48,802 nt of DNA from an uncultured Succiniclasticum sp. GTDB lineage: Bacteria; Bacillota; Negativicutes; Acidaminococcales; Acidaminococcaceae. The notes beneath the pieces are model-generated. The model saw only the letters and a list, made by a program, of their open reading frames with translations, had not been told where the DNA came from and made no database searches. This document shows positions 7,682-16,551 of the stretch, one piece after another. Position 1 is the stretch's first letter; each line of letters opens with the position of its first letter. Location: contig UQUU01000011.1 in the NCBI GenBank assembly GCA_900544275.1, positions 1 to 48,802 of the forward strand. Reading direction: 5' to 3'. Both the position numbers and the translations under genes were made by a program.

Positions 7682-8503
7682 TTAATGTTTAAATTCGTAT
7701 TTCAAATGCTGACGTTCCGGCATACGCTGATACTTCACCCGCGGATAACCGACCATCATACATCCTACCAGCTTTTGTTTGGAAGGCGTACCGACCAGAT
7801 CCACCAGCGGTTTATATCCCGCAATGGCGCAAGCCTGGATAAAACCGGCCATCGTGGTACCCAGACCGATCGATGGCGCAAACACTTCCGCATAAGCCAG
7901 ACATTGCTCACTGTTGCTTACGCCGGTCACATTTAAACGGCGTGCCGAAACAAAAACCAACATAGGCGCATTTCGTCCAATAATATCCACTTTCTTTTCA
8001 TGGTAGGTAGCCAGTACTGCACGGAAATACCGTTTATTTTCCGTACCCAGTTCCACTTCTTTTTCCATCCAGTCTACCGTCGTCCGGCAGATTTTTTGGA
8101 TAAGCTCGGGATTGGAAATAACCGTAAAATACATTCCCTGACTGTTACCGGCCGTAGGCGCATAACGGCAGATATTCAGCAGTTTTAACACATCTTCGTC
8201 CGTTGGAACCTGTGGTTTGAACAAACGGATACTGCGGCGGGACCGCAAAAAATCATAGGCCTGTTGTTCCGTTAATTGCTGCTTAGGAACAGGGCTCATT
8301 TCTGCTTTCTGCGTATATTTATTGTCCAGTGCTCCCGTCGGACAGATGGCCACACAATGGCCGCAGCTCATACAGCCCCGGTCCACATTACATACGGGTC
8401 CATCCCCACTCATCTCCAAAATACAGGCAGGACAATCCGCTACGCATAGCCCGCATTTTACGCACTTATCATGATCGACTGTCAGCAAATCCAAAACCGG
8501 CAC
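7682..8503 (-). CDS. Ferredoxin-nitroreductase fusion oxidoreductase
   Basis: A 273-residue cytoplasmic redox protein. Residues 1-60 form a two-cluster ferredoxin domain: Cys14, 17, 20, 24 and Cys44, 47, 50, 54, both sets as CxxCxxCxxxCP, for two [4Fe-4S] clusters. Residues 75-273 are an FMN-dependent nitroreductase fold, with RSRRSIRLFKPQVP near its start and the APTAGNSQGMYF flavin-binding segment at about 125. Such fusions pass electrons from ferredoxin clusters to flavin for reduction of nitro-compounds or other unknown acceptors. The start is a GTG with GGGGG 9 bases before it. It is monocistronic and unrelated to the flanking operons as far as the sequence shows. Confidence 0.85.
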   Translation of the reverse strand: MPVLDLLTVDHDKCVKCGLCVADCPACILEMSGDGPVCNVDRGCMSCGHCVAICPTGALDNKYTQKAEMSPVPKQQLTEQQAYDFLRSRRSIRLFKPQVPTDEDVLKLLNICRYAPTAGNSQGMYFTVISNPELIQKICRTTVDWMEKEVELGTENKRYFRAVLATYHEKKVDIIGRNAPMLVFVSARRLNVTGVSNSEQCLAYAEVFAPSIGLGTTMAGFIQACAIAGYKPLVDLVGTPSKQKLVGCMMVGYPRVKYQRMPERQHLKYEFKH

Positions 8504-8661
8504 TTTTTCAAACCCCCAACAATAACCCTTTTCCCTGATTTAGTAAAAATTAAATATGCAGGTATTATATCACACCTTTAAGCTAAATTCCAATAGTTTT
8601 CAGAAGGATTTTGTTAAAAACTACCCTCGTGATCTACTCTATCATATTCTTATGTATCCGT

Positions 8662-8713
8662 AAAAAAGACAGCGGAACCTGTACAGAACATCTGTCGGTG
8701 AAAATCCGCTGCC
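8662..8713 (-). terminator. Terminator of the cobalamin operon
   Basis: On the minus strand GGCAGCGGA pairs with TCCGCTGTC and is followed by TTTTTTA. The loop itself can form a second small stem. It lies 67 bases after the cbiC stop codon. Confidence 0.75.
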
Positions 8714-8779
8714 TCTTGGTTTTTCAATTATTGATGAATCAATTCATCGGTCTTACGCCGCACCGGAAGCGACGTTGCC

Positions 8780-9427
8780 TTACTTGCGATTGGCCTGTTC
8801 ACTGGTCAGTTTATACATCAGCGCATTGCAGATCGCAGCCGCCACGTTGCTGCCGCCTTTGCGGCCTACTGCTACAATGTAGGGAACGCCGCTTTCCATA
8901 ATGATTTCTTTGGACTGCACCACATTGACAAAACCAACCGGCACACCGATTACCAGGACTGGTTTGATTTTCCCTTCTTTAATGAGTTCGTCAAGGCGCA
9001 CCAGAGCTGTCGGCGCATTTCCTACCGCGATAATGACCGGACCTGCCAAACCGGCTGCTTTTTCCATGCAGGCTGCCGCCCGGGTCATGCCGCCTTCCTT
9101 GGAACGAGCAGCCACATCGGCATCGGCCATATAGCATTCTGCTTTGCCACCTAATTTGTTCAGCGCCATCTTATTAATCCCTACGCAGGCCATGTTGGTG
9201 TCTGTCACGATTGTGAAACCGCCCTTTTGCATAACGGCCAGCGTATCTTCCACCACATGCTCACTGAAACGCAATGTACGCGCATAATCAAAATCGGCGG
9301 AAGTATGGATGACCCGCTTTACGATGCTTTCCTTTGCGGGGTCGATTTTCATTTGACCCAGCTCTTCCGAAATAATCGTAAAGCTCCGCTGTTCAATATC
9401 CATCGGCAATACATTTTCTAACTTCAT
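8780..9427 (-). CDS. cbiC: Cobalt-precorrin-8 methylmutase CbiC
   Basis: A 215-residue enzyme that moves the C11 methyl group to C12, giving cobyrinic acid in the anaerobic cobalamin pathway. Family features are IEQRSFTIISEEL near the N-terminus, the catalytic-His region KRVIHTSADFDYA at about residue 41, and the glycine-rich VIGVPVGFVNVVQSKE and GRKGGSNVAAAICNAL blocks near the C-terminus. Length matches the family (about 205-215). It is the last gene of the operon, 209 bases after cobO. This is larger than other gaps in the operon, but no promoter is obvious. The operon terminator follows it. Confidence 0.95.
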   Translation of the reverse strand: MKLENVLPMDIEQRSFTIISEELGQMKIDPAKESIVKRVIHTSADFDYARTLRFSEHVVEDTLAVMQKGGFTIVTDTNMACVGINKMALNKLGGKAECYMADADVAARSKEGGMTRAAACMEKAAGLAGPVIIAVGNAPTALVRLDELIKEGKIKPVLVIGVPVGFVNVVQSKEIIMESGVPYIVAVGRKGGSNVAAAICNALMYKLTSEQANRK

Positions 9428-9636
9428 TTGTCTCCTCCTTTTACAACCGTACGTCTACTTATCGTACTTTTGTCTATCATACTTACTTTATCAATTACAG
9501 GCTTTACGCCCTACCAACCGATCTCCATCTGCCACCGTAAATAATTACTGTCTGCTACGACATCTGCCGATCATGTCACACCTGACGGGCTCTCCGGTTA
9601 TCCCTATGCTGCTTACAACATTTTGTATCTGCCGGA

Positions 9637-10173
9637 CTATTTTTCAATGCCTTCCCGGGCCGGTATCCCTTTGTCAAAAGGATGTTTTCGTTTGCAGATC
9701 TCCGAGACATAATCCGCCGCTTCCAACATAGCAGGAGAAGGATTTCTCCCGGTAAGCACCACCTCCAGATGCGGCGGCTTGTTTTGTAAAAAGTCCAACA
9801 ACAGGCCTTCATCCAGCAACTTTGTCCCGCAGGCGCCGATCACTTCATCCAGCACCAACAGGTCCGTTTGCTCCGCCACGCAGCGCTCCGTTACTTCTTT
9901 AAAGAATACGTTGTGACGCTGCAGCACCTCGGCCTTTTCCGCGTCGTTCATTTGGAAAGAAAACTTCTTTAAAGATTTGCCCCGAAAGACCTGTACTCCC
10001 GGCAATAGTTTCAGAGTGGTCAGTTCCCCGGTCTCCCGGTCCTTCAAAAACTGCCCTAAAATCACTTTCAACCCCCGGCCGCTGGCCCGTAAAATCAGAC
10101 CCATGGCGGCTGTGGTCTTGCCTTTTCCATTTCCGGTATAAATGTGAATCAGACCCAATTTATTTTTGTCCAT
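9637..10173 (-). CDS. cobO: Cob(I)yrinic acid a,c-diamide adenosyltransferase
   Basis: A 178-residue member of the CobA/CobO/BtuR family, which attaches the 5'-deoxyadenosyl group from ATP to the cobalt of corrinoids. The atypical P-loop GNGKGKTT is at 14-21, followed by the family's AAMGLILRASGRG segment and LLVLDEVIGA (about 105-114); the last part (NPSPAMLEAADYVSEI) is also typical. It lies 75 bases after cbiP in the operon, consistent with adenosylation before or during the amidation steps. Confidence 0.93.
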   Translation of the reverse strand: MDKNKLGLIHIYTGNGKGKTTAAMGLILRASGRGLKVILGQFLKDRETGELTTLKLLPGVQVFRGKSLKKFSFQMNDAEKAEVLQRHNVFFKEVTERCVAEQTDLLVLDEVIGACGTKLLDEGLLLDFLQNKPPHLEVVLTGRNPSPAMLEAADYVSEICKRKHPFDKGIPAREGIEK

Positions 10174-10248
10174 CCTCTTCCCTCTATTGTCCGCGTATCC
10201 GTTTGACCCGTTTTATCTGTTTTGTCGTTTTATTTGCAATAACCGGAC

Positions 10249-11781
10249 TCATACTCCTTTTTCCACTATTTCATAGATGCGTTTCATATCCAGGTTTTTA
10301 CGGATATTCTCTGCCAGAATGTCATATTGCTGTTCTTTATATTGCTTATAGTCGATGACTTTCACATCTTCCATGGTCAACCCTTTTTTGGCTAACAGTG
10401 CCTCCACGACTTTGGCCGCGATCCCCTCTCCGTCAAAAATGCCGTGAATATAAGAACCGTACACATTGACGGATCCATGAACTGTCTGACTGCCTTCGGC
10501 AAAGGATTCGGCCTTCTCATTGATCGGTTCCACCTGATTCAAAGGGCGGTTCTTGCCATGTTTCGTCACGCCGCTGTGAATCTCATAACCGTAAAAATCC
10601 TTGCCGCTGAGTCCGGCTAAGATGCCTTCCACTTTGCCAAATTTGCCTTTCATCTGGATGGTACGCTTATTCTCCACAAATTCAGTCATCGTGTCCAACA
10701 AACCGATGCCTGTAGTTACACTGCCTGCATGCCCGCTGTCATAGCCAAACGGATCGGCCAGGCTTTCGCCCAACATCTGATAACCGCCGCAGATACCAAA
10801 CACGACCGTACCGCTGTTAGCTTTATGCAGCACTGCCGCTTCCAAACCGTTCTGGCGCATCCACTTCAAGTCATCAATAGTATTTTTCGTCCCCGGCAGC
10901 ATGATCATGTCCGGATTCCCCAGTTCTTCCACACTGCCTACATAGCGTACGGACACGCCCTGGATCAGTTCAAATACGTTAAAATCGGTGAAGTTGGACA
11001 TCCGCGGCAAGCGGATCACCGCAATATCGATCAGCGCTTTTTGATTTTTACCCTGATTCAGTCTTTCCGAAAGGCTGTCCTCGTCTTCGATATCCACTTT
11101 CAGCATAGGCAGTACGCCGATCACAGGAATGCCGGTCTTGGCCTCCAACATGTCCAGACCCGGTTTTAAAATATTCACATCGCCCCGGAATTTATTGATC
11201 ACGATGCCTTTCACCATGGCTCTTTCATCCGGTTCTAAAAGCATAAGAGTGCCGTAAATGGAAGCAAAGACACCGCCCCGGTCAATATCCGCCACCAGGA
11301 TCACCGGTGATTTGGCCATTTTCGCCATGCCCATGTTCACGATATCCTGATCTTTCAAATTGATTTCCGCCGGGCTGCCCGCTCCTTCGATAACCATAAT
11401 ATCACATTGTTCCGCCAAAGTATTGTACGCATGGAGAATGTCGGGCACCAGCTTCGTTTTATATTTATAATACTGGGCCGCCGGCATGGTGCCGATCGCC
11501 CTGCCGTTTACGATGACCTGTGAACCGCTGTCGCTGGTGGGCTTCAGCAAGATAGGGTTCATCATCACATTCGGTCGGATGCCGGCCGCTTCCGCCTGCA
11601 CGACCTGCGCCCGTCCCATTTCGGCGCCTTCTGCCGTAATAAAAGAATTCAATGCCATATTCTGCGATTTAAAAGGACAGGCTTTTTTCCCATCCTGATG
11701 AAAAACACGACATAAACCTGCAGTGACCAGACTTTTTCCTGCATTGGACATGGTTCCCTGAACCATAATTGCTTTAGCCAT
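10249..11781 (-). CDS. cbiP: Cobyric acid synthase CbiP (CobQ)
   Basis: A 510-residue glutamine-dependent amidotransferase that amidates the b, d, e and g carboxylates of adenosylcobyrinic acid a,c-diamide. The N-terminal dethiobiotin-synthase-like ATPase domain starts at MVQGTMSNAGKS and has VIEGAGSPAEINL (about 130-142) and VADIDRGGVFAS (163-174). The C-terminal class I GATase has the nucleophile in FGICGGYQML (Cys331) and a late ...SYIHGIFDGEG. The ATG at 11781 lies inside the end of the upstream ApgM-like gene (8-base overlap), so expression is coupled. A GTG three codons earlier is possible but less natural. Confidence 0.95.
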   Translation of the reverse strand: MAKAIMVQGTMSNAGKSLVTAGLCRVFHQDGKKACPFKSQNMALNSFITAEGAEMGRAQVVQAEAAGIRPNVMMNPILLKPTSDSGSQVIVNGRAIGTMPAAQYYKYKTKLVPDILHAYNTLAEQCDIMVIEGAGSPAEINLKDQDIVNMGMAKMAKSPVILVADIDRGGVFASIYGTLMLLEPDERAMVKGIVINKFRGDVNILKPGLDMLEAKTGIPVIGVLPMLKVDIEDEDSLSERLNQGKNQKALIDIAVIRLPRMSNFTDFNVFELIQGVSVRYVGSVEELGNPDMIMLPGTKNTIDDLKWMRQNGLEAAVLHKANSGTVVFGICGGYQMLGESLADPFGYDSGHAGSVTTGIGLLDTMTEFVENKRTIQMKGKFGKVEGILAGLSGKDFYGYEIHSGVTKHGKNRPLNQVEPINEKAESFAEGSQTVHGSVNVYGSYIHGIFDGEGIAAKVVEALLAKKGLTMEDVKVIDYKQYKEQQYDILAENIRKNLDMKRIYEIVEKGV

Positions 11782-12913
11782 TTTCTTCACTCGCTTTCAT
11801 TAAAAATTTAACAATATCTTTGTAGGTTTTTATTTCATATGGCAGCGGAGAATTCCGTTTCGTTTCTGCCGCGATCACGGGACCGCCGGCCCTGGTATGT
11901 TTGCCTGTAACACTGCTGGTTACATGATCCCCGCAGACCACGATGCGCAGCGGTTCGTTCAGGCCTTCCAGCAGCGGGCCTAAAAATTCTTTATCGATAC
12001 GGGCAATAAAACCGGCCTTGCCTTCATAATCGTGACGGTGGGCCGCTTCATCCGCTCCGTTGAAATGCGTCATCACAAAAGGATATCGGGGCAACAATTT
12101 GCGTGTAACGGCCAGTTTTTCCCGTATATCCGTATCAATATCAGCCGTACAATATTGCAGCTCGGGCGCTTCCATTTTCAGCGCTTTGCCGATACCTCTT
12201 ACGATCTCTGTCTGGCTGACCATAGCCCCCGGAATATGGTTTAATTGTTCAAAAGACGGTAATTCCGTACGGCAGGAAGCACCCCAGGGATATAACGTAT
12301 AGGTCAGGCCGTTGCGATTGTACTGCCGCAAGATTGCCTCAGATTCCCGCATAAATACCTTCATAACCAGAGAAGCGGCCTGCAAGTCCTGCAAAAGTTC
12401 TTTTACCGGCAGCCCCATACTCTCATGCGGCGGCGCCGTAACCGTCTGCAACACCGGCTCGCTGCGGTTCATGATTAAAAGATTGCGATAATCGGAAAGA
12501 TGGATAAATTCTATGTCAGACGAAAGTGACGAAAACTTTCCCGCCAGCTCTTCCAATTCCCTGCCCGTCAGGCCCATGCCATTAAAAGAAACCAAACGGC
12601 CGATGCCATCCTGCGAAACCACGTTACAACGCAGTACCATCTCGTATTCCGAAACGTCCCGATTGCGGGCTAAAAGCTCCAGATAGGCCCGATTTGAAGG
12701 AAATAACCCGGTAGGCACGCCCAGTAAACGCAGGATACAGGTCAGGCTGCCGGGCGGTACATCGTCCTCGCAAATGCTGATATGCCCCAACTCCCCCTTC
12801 TGGCATAAGTAGTCCATAAAAGGGTGCGCCGCTTTGGCAAAAGGGGTCTGCCCGTTCCAGGCCGGTATGGGGTCATCCCCCAATCCGTCAATTAGTACCA
12901 TTAATGAGTGCAT
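11774..12913 (-). CDS. ApgM-like phosphoglycerate mutase-family enzyme in the B12 operon
   Basis: A 379-residue protein of the alkaline-phosphatase/cofactor-independent phosphoglycerate mutase superfamily, archaeal ApgM type. Metal-site signatures are DGLGDDP near the N-terminus, FNGADEAAHRHDYEGK (about 285-300) and VVCGDHVTSSVTGKH (about 330). The usual phosphoserine loop (GSD-like) appears as PPGSLTCILRLLG, so the aspartate next to the serine is not kept. Its place between cobD and cbiP, overlapping both, argues against a glycolytic role. Relatives of ApgM are known to act as homoserine kinases. An L-threonine kinase supplying CobD, or a ribazole phosphatase, would fill steps missing here; both are inference. 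An ATG at 12901 is an alternative start. Confidence 0.75.
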   Translation of the reverse strand: MHSLMVLIDGLGDDPIPAWNGQTPFAKAAHPFMDYLCQKGELGHISICEDDVPPGSLTCILRLLGVPTGLFPSNRAYLELLARNRDVSEYEMVLRCNVVSQDGIGRLVSFNGMGLTGRELEELAGKFSSLSSDIEFIHLSDYRNLLIMNRSEPVLQTVTAPPHESMGLPVKELLQDLQAASLVMKVFMRESEAILRQYNRNGLTYTLYPWGASCRTELPSFEQLNHIPGAMVSQTEIVRGIGKALKMEAPELQYCTADIDTDIREKLAVTRKLLPRYPFVMTHFNGADEAAHRHDYEGKAGFIARIDKEFLGPLLEGLNEPLRIVVCGDHVTSSVTGKHTRAGGPVIAAETKRNSPLPYEIKTYKDIVKFLMKASEENG

Positions 12914-13976
12914 TCTTCACAATATCCTTCATGTATTTGATAAGTTTTCGATTGTCCCGGCGCGTTTTTATCGCCACACGGAAATAACCGGGGCCAAGGC
13001 CGCGATAATTGGAGCAATCGCGGATCAATATCCCCCGCTTCTTTAATGCATCTTTCCAATCGATGCCCCGATTCGACCGCAGGAAAAGATAATTGGCCGT
13101 GCCTTCCCACACAGTAAAACCGATCAGGCGCAGCTGGGCTATCATGTAAGTCCGTTCCTGCGCAATCAATGCACGGGACGCAATGAGATACTCCTTTTCA
13201 TCCAGAGCCGCCACTCCGGCTGCCTGGGCCAGTACCGAAACATTCCAGTCCTGACCGCATTCATAAAGGCGTTCAATCAAATTTGCATCGGAGGTAAGGC
13301 AGTAACCCAGCCTTACACCCGGTATCGCATAGATTTTGGTAAAAGCTTTTAAGATGATCAGATTCGGATAACGATCCAGCACATCCAGCAGGGAGTATTC
13401 TTCCCAATCAGGCAAAAATTCCAGAAAGCACTCATCAACTAATAAAGGAGTGCCAAAGTCTTTACAACGCTCTAAAACTTTCAGTAAAAGGGTTTTGGAA
13501 ATTAAAAGCCCGGTGGGATTATTGGGATTGCACAAAATCACCATGCCGGTTCGTTTCGTGATCGCCTTCAAAATCTGCGACGTGACGGTAAAGCCCCGCT
13601 CCGGCTCAAGGATAAAATGATCGACTTTGCTGCCGGCCACCACAGCGGCCTTTTCATAATCCGCAAAAGTAGGCGCCAAAATCAGCGTTCGTTTAGGACG
13701 AAGCGCCGCCAACAAACGGAATAAAACATCGGCCGCGCCGTTGCCGCAATAAATTTCTGCCGGTGAGATTTTTAAAGAAGCGCCTAATTTTTTTCGCAGC
13801 GCCCGGCAAAAAGGATCCGGATACTTTACACAATCGGTAATCGCTTTTTGCAGCGCTTTGCGAATACCGGCCGGCACACCCAGCGGATTAATATTCACAG
13901 AATAATCCAGTATCTCCACCGGATCTTTTTTCAAAGATTCGTTATAAATGTCTCCACCGTGCACAGATTGATACAT
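12888..13976 (-). CDS. cobD: L-threonine-O-3-phosphate decarboxylase CobD
   Basis: A 362-residue PLP-dependent aminotransferase-fold enzyme that decarboxylates threonine phosphate to (R)-1-amino-2-propanol phosphate, the linker of the nucleotide loop. Visible are DYSVNINPLGVP at about 24-35, the CNPNNPTG motif (149-156), the cofactor aspartate in LLVDECFLEF (D181) and the Schiff-base lysine in KAFTKIYAIPGVRLG (K214). A histidinol-phosphate aminotransferase would look similar, but the setting between cbiB and the rest of the B12 operon decides for CobD. GAGGAG precedes the ATG by 9 bases. No PduX-type kinase domain is fused. Confidence 0.92.
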   Translation of the reverse strand: MYQSVHGGDIYNESLKKDPVEILDYSVNINPLGVPAGIRKALQKAITDCVKYPDPFCRALRKKLGASLKISPAEIYCGNGAADVLFRLLAALRPKRTLILAPTFADYEKAAVVAGSKVDHFILEPERGFTVTSQILKAITKRTGMVILCNPNNPTGLLISKTLLLKVLERCKDFGTPLLVDECFLEFLPDWEEYSLLDVLDRYPNLIILKAFTKIYAIPGVRLGYCLTSDANLIERLYECGQDWNVSVLAQAAGVAALDEKEYLIASRALIAQERTYMIAQLRLIGFTVWEGTANYLFLRSNRGIDWKDALKKRGILIRDCSNYRGLGPGYFRVAIKTRRDNRKLIKYMKDIVKNALINGTN

Positions 13977-14000
13977 GCGTCCCGACTCCTCACCACCTGA

Positions 14001-14108
14001 TTTTCATCAAAGTCTTTTTTCGCTTTGGCTACACTTTCAGATTTCAGACCATAATGCAATGACAACCCATTAATTTTCATCAAGGCCTTTTTTTCGCTTT
14101 GGCTACAC
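14001..14108. repeat. 34-bp direct repeat in the cbiB-cobD spacer
   Basis: TTTTCATCAA followed by a T-rich tract and CGCTTTGGCTACAC occurs at 14001-14034 and again at 14074-14108, differing at a few bases. The second copy includes the end of cbiB and its stop codon, so the spacer looks like a short tandem duplication of the gene's 3' tip. Confidence 0.75.
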
Positions 14109-15071
14109 GGCAAAAAAAAGGCATATGGAATACAACAGACTAAAGCCCAATATACCTATGATAGATGTAAAATACATTAACAGATTCATTCGCTTGATGT
14201 GCCGGGAAGAAGCCGCCTGCACATCATCACCGATCGTTTCTTTATGCACCAGTTTGCCGAAATAATAATGATCACCGCCCAGCATCAGCTGCAGCGCGCC
14301 TGCCGCCACCGCTTCCGTCTGGCCGGAATTAGGACTCAGGTGATGATAGCGGTCCCGTTGGAAGATCCTCCAAGCGCCCTGAACATCCAACCCGGTAAAA
14401 AAACTGGCGGCCAGCATATAGAAGGCGCAGATACGAGCCGGAAGAAAATTAGCGATGTCATCCAGTTTCGCCGCATACCTGCCCAGATAGAGAAATTTTT
14501 CGTCTTTATACCCTATCATGCTGTCCATGGTGTTAATCCCTTTATATAAGAACGCCAACGGCGCACCCCCGATAAACATATAGAACATGGGGGCCAGAAT
14601 CCCGTCCGCCGTGTTTTCCGCAATCGTTTCTACGGCGCCTTTCACCACTTCTTCTTCGGCTAATTCCGCCGTATCCCGTCCCACGATCCAGGAAAGCATC
14701 TTCCGGCCCAGAGGAAGGTTTCCGGCTTCCAGAGCATCATACACTTTCATACTTTCATCCCGCAGGGAGCGGGTGCAGAAAATCTGGTAGCACATAATCG
14801 TTTCCAACGCAAAACGAAGCCAGGGATGAATCTGATCTGCCACAAACAGGATACCGTAGGGAACGGTAAAAGAAAGGAAACAAACGACGATCACAAGCAA
14901 AAAGCCCCCCCGCAGCAACCGTTCCGGTTCCTCCCCGCTGACCTTGCGCACCTGTTTCTCCAACCGGGCAATCAATTTTCCTATTAAAATAATCGGATGT
15001 GGCCAGCCATGAGGATCTCCAATCACTAAATCCAACAGAAACCCGCAGACGATGGCGCCTAACAACATCAT
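14103..15071 (-). CDS. cbiB: Adenosylcobinamide-phosphate synthase CbiB
   Basis: A 322-residue inner-membrane protein that joins adenosylcobyric acid to aminopropanol phosphate. Family marks are GFLLDLVIGDPHGWPHPII at the N-terminus, the VGRDTAELAEEEVVKGAVET and ENTADGILAPMFY blocks in the middle, and the RDRYHHLSPNSGQTEAVAAGAL block near 240. About five hydrophobic segments are visible. I took the ATG at 15071 (a second ATG follows directly) with GGGG 8 bases upstream, 19 bases after the cbiA stop. The longer reading to 15146 would overlap cbiA and adds residues absent from the family. Confidence 0.95.
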   Translation of the reverse strand: MMLLGAIVCGFLLDLVIGDPHGWPHPIILIGKLIARLEKQVRKVSGEEPERLLRGGFLLVIVVCFLSFTVPYGILFVADQIHPWLRFALETIMCYQIFCTRSLRDESMKVYDALEAGNLPLGRKMLSWIVGRDTAELAEEEVVKGAVETIAENTADGILAPMFYMFIGGAPLAFLYKGINTMDSMIGYKDEKFLYLGRYAAKLDDIANFLPARICAFYMLAASFFTGLDVQGAWRIFQRDRYHHLSPNSGQTEAVAAGALQLMLGGDHYYFGKLVHKETIGDDVQAASSRHIKRMNLLMYFTSIIGILGFSLLYSICLFFAV

Positions 15072-15090
15072 GAACGCTACCCCTGTATAG

Positions 15091-16467
15091 TTAAGATTCT
15101 TGCTTTTTCTGATAAGCCACGCAGGCAGCCACAAAATTACGGGCAAAATCTATGTTGCCCCATAAATGCAGATGCGGATAACCGGCATACAGCGTTTCGC
15201 CGGCCTGTGCCGCAGGCCAGGACGTTTGTTTTCCCAGCTTGGTCGCCGTGAAAGCGTTGCCATTCTGGTCGCTGTCTGAGTAATGGAACTCATGGGCGTG
15301 AATCATCTCCCCCGCCTTGCCAAATACATTGTCCGTATTGGCGGTAAGCAAAACATAACCGAATCGGACCAGGCCCTGCGTCATCCAGCAGCTTCCGTTG
15401 ACCGCCCCCACCCAGGGGTAAAAGCGATCCCCGTCTTTATACCCTTCCATAAGGTACATAAAGCCGCCGCATTCCGCATAGCATGGCAGACCGGCAGCCA
15501 GCTTTTCTTTCATGGACGCCAACATGGTTTGATTGGTGCTCAATTCTCCGGCGTACAACTCCGGATAGCCACCGCCTAAAATGACGCCCTGACACTCCGG
15601 CAACATTTTATCCGTCAACGGACTGAAAGGTACGATCTCGGCCCCTAACATAGTTAACAGATCCAGAGAATCCTGATAATAAAAGTTAAAGGCTTTGTCC
15701 ATCGCCACAGCGATTTTCACAGAACCTAACGGCTCGATCAGCAATGGTTCGTATTCCAGAGGCGGGGCACTTTGCGCCAAAGCCATCAGGCCCTGCAGAT
15801 CGATGGATTCCGCCGCCTGCGCCGCCAGCTTTTCCACCACGGTCTCCAGCGTACCGATCTCCCCTGCCGTCACCAGACCTAAATGCCTGCTTTCCAGATT
15901 GCATTCCGGCAAATGAGGGAAATAACCGTATACCTTGACACCCGTTTCTTTTTCGATCACATCTTTATAAAACAGATAGGTCATCTTCTTCACATTATTG
16001 AGGATGACACCCTGAATATTGCTGTCTTTACGAAATTCCTTAAATCCTTTGATCAACGCCGCCATGGAAACCGCAGCGCCTTTCCCGTTAATGATCAATA
16101 CCACCGGCGCTTTCACCGTGCAGGCCAGATCATAGGCGCTGGCATCGGTGGTTTTCCCCATACCGTCATAAAAGCCCATCGCGCCTTCTAAAATAGCCGC
16201 ATCGCAGTCTGTACCGTTTTTTGCCAGGAGCCGTTTAATATTTTCCTTCCCCACCAAAAAAATATCCAGATTGCGGGAAGGAGCGCCGATCACCTTGCTG
16301 TGAAACATAGGGTCGATGTAATCCGGCCCGCTCTTAAATGCGGTTACGCGCAGTTTTTTATTCAGCAAAGCCCGTAACACAGCGCATACGACCGTTGTCT
16401 TACCACTGCCGCTCTGCGGCGCCGTAAATAACAAACGAGGGATATCCGCCTTTACCGTTGCTGCCAT
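15091..16467 (-). CDS. cbiA: Cobyrinate a,c-diamide synthase CbiA
   Basis: A 458-residue glutamine-dependent amidotransferase converting cobyrinic acid to its a,c-diamide. The ATP-binding P-loop is TAPQSGSGKTT (15-25) and VTAFKSGPDYIDPMFH (41-56) is diagnostic. The C-terminal GATase domain has LGGGYPELYA (297-306) and the nucleophile in YAECGGFMYL (Cys333). Length is that of the family. GGGGG 6 bases before the ATG gives a strong start. Confidence 0.96.
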   Translation of the reverse strand: MAATVKADIPRLLFTAPQSGSGKTTVVCAVLRALLNKKLRVTAFKSGPDYIDPMFHSKVIGAPSRNLDIFLVGKENIKRLLAKNGTDCDAAILEGAMGFYDGMGKTTDASAYDLACTVKAPVVLIINGKGAAVSMAALIKGFKEFRKDSNIQGVILNNVKKMTYLFYKDVIEKETGVKVYGYFPHLPECNLESRHLGLVTAGEIGTLETVVEKLAAQAAESIDLQGLMALAQSAPPLEYEPLLIEPLGSVKIAVAMDKAFNFYYQDSLDLLTMLGAEIVPFSPLTDKMLPECQGVILGGGYPELYAGELSTNQTMLASMKEKLAAGLPCYAECGGFMYLMEGYKDGDRFYPWVGAVNGSCWMTQGLVRFGYVLLTANTDNVFGKAGEMIHAHEFHYSDSDQNGNAFTATKLGKQTSWPAAQAGETLYAGYPHLHLWGNIDFARNFVAACVAYQKKQES

Positions 16468-16551
16468 ATTCTTCCCCCTTCCGCCTGGCTATTTTGTCGC
16501 CAAATGTCCGTACATCCGCTGCACATCAATACTGCTCATGGCAGAATTGAT

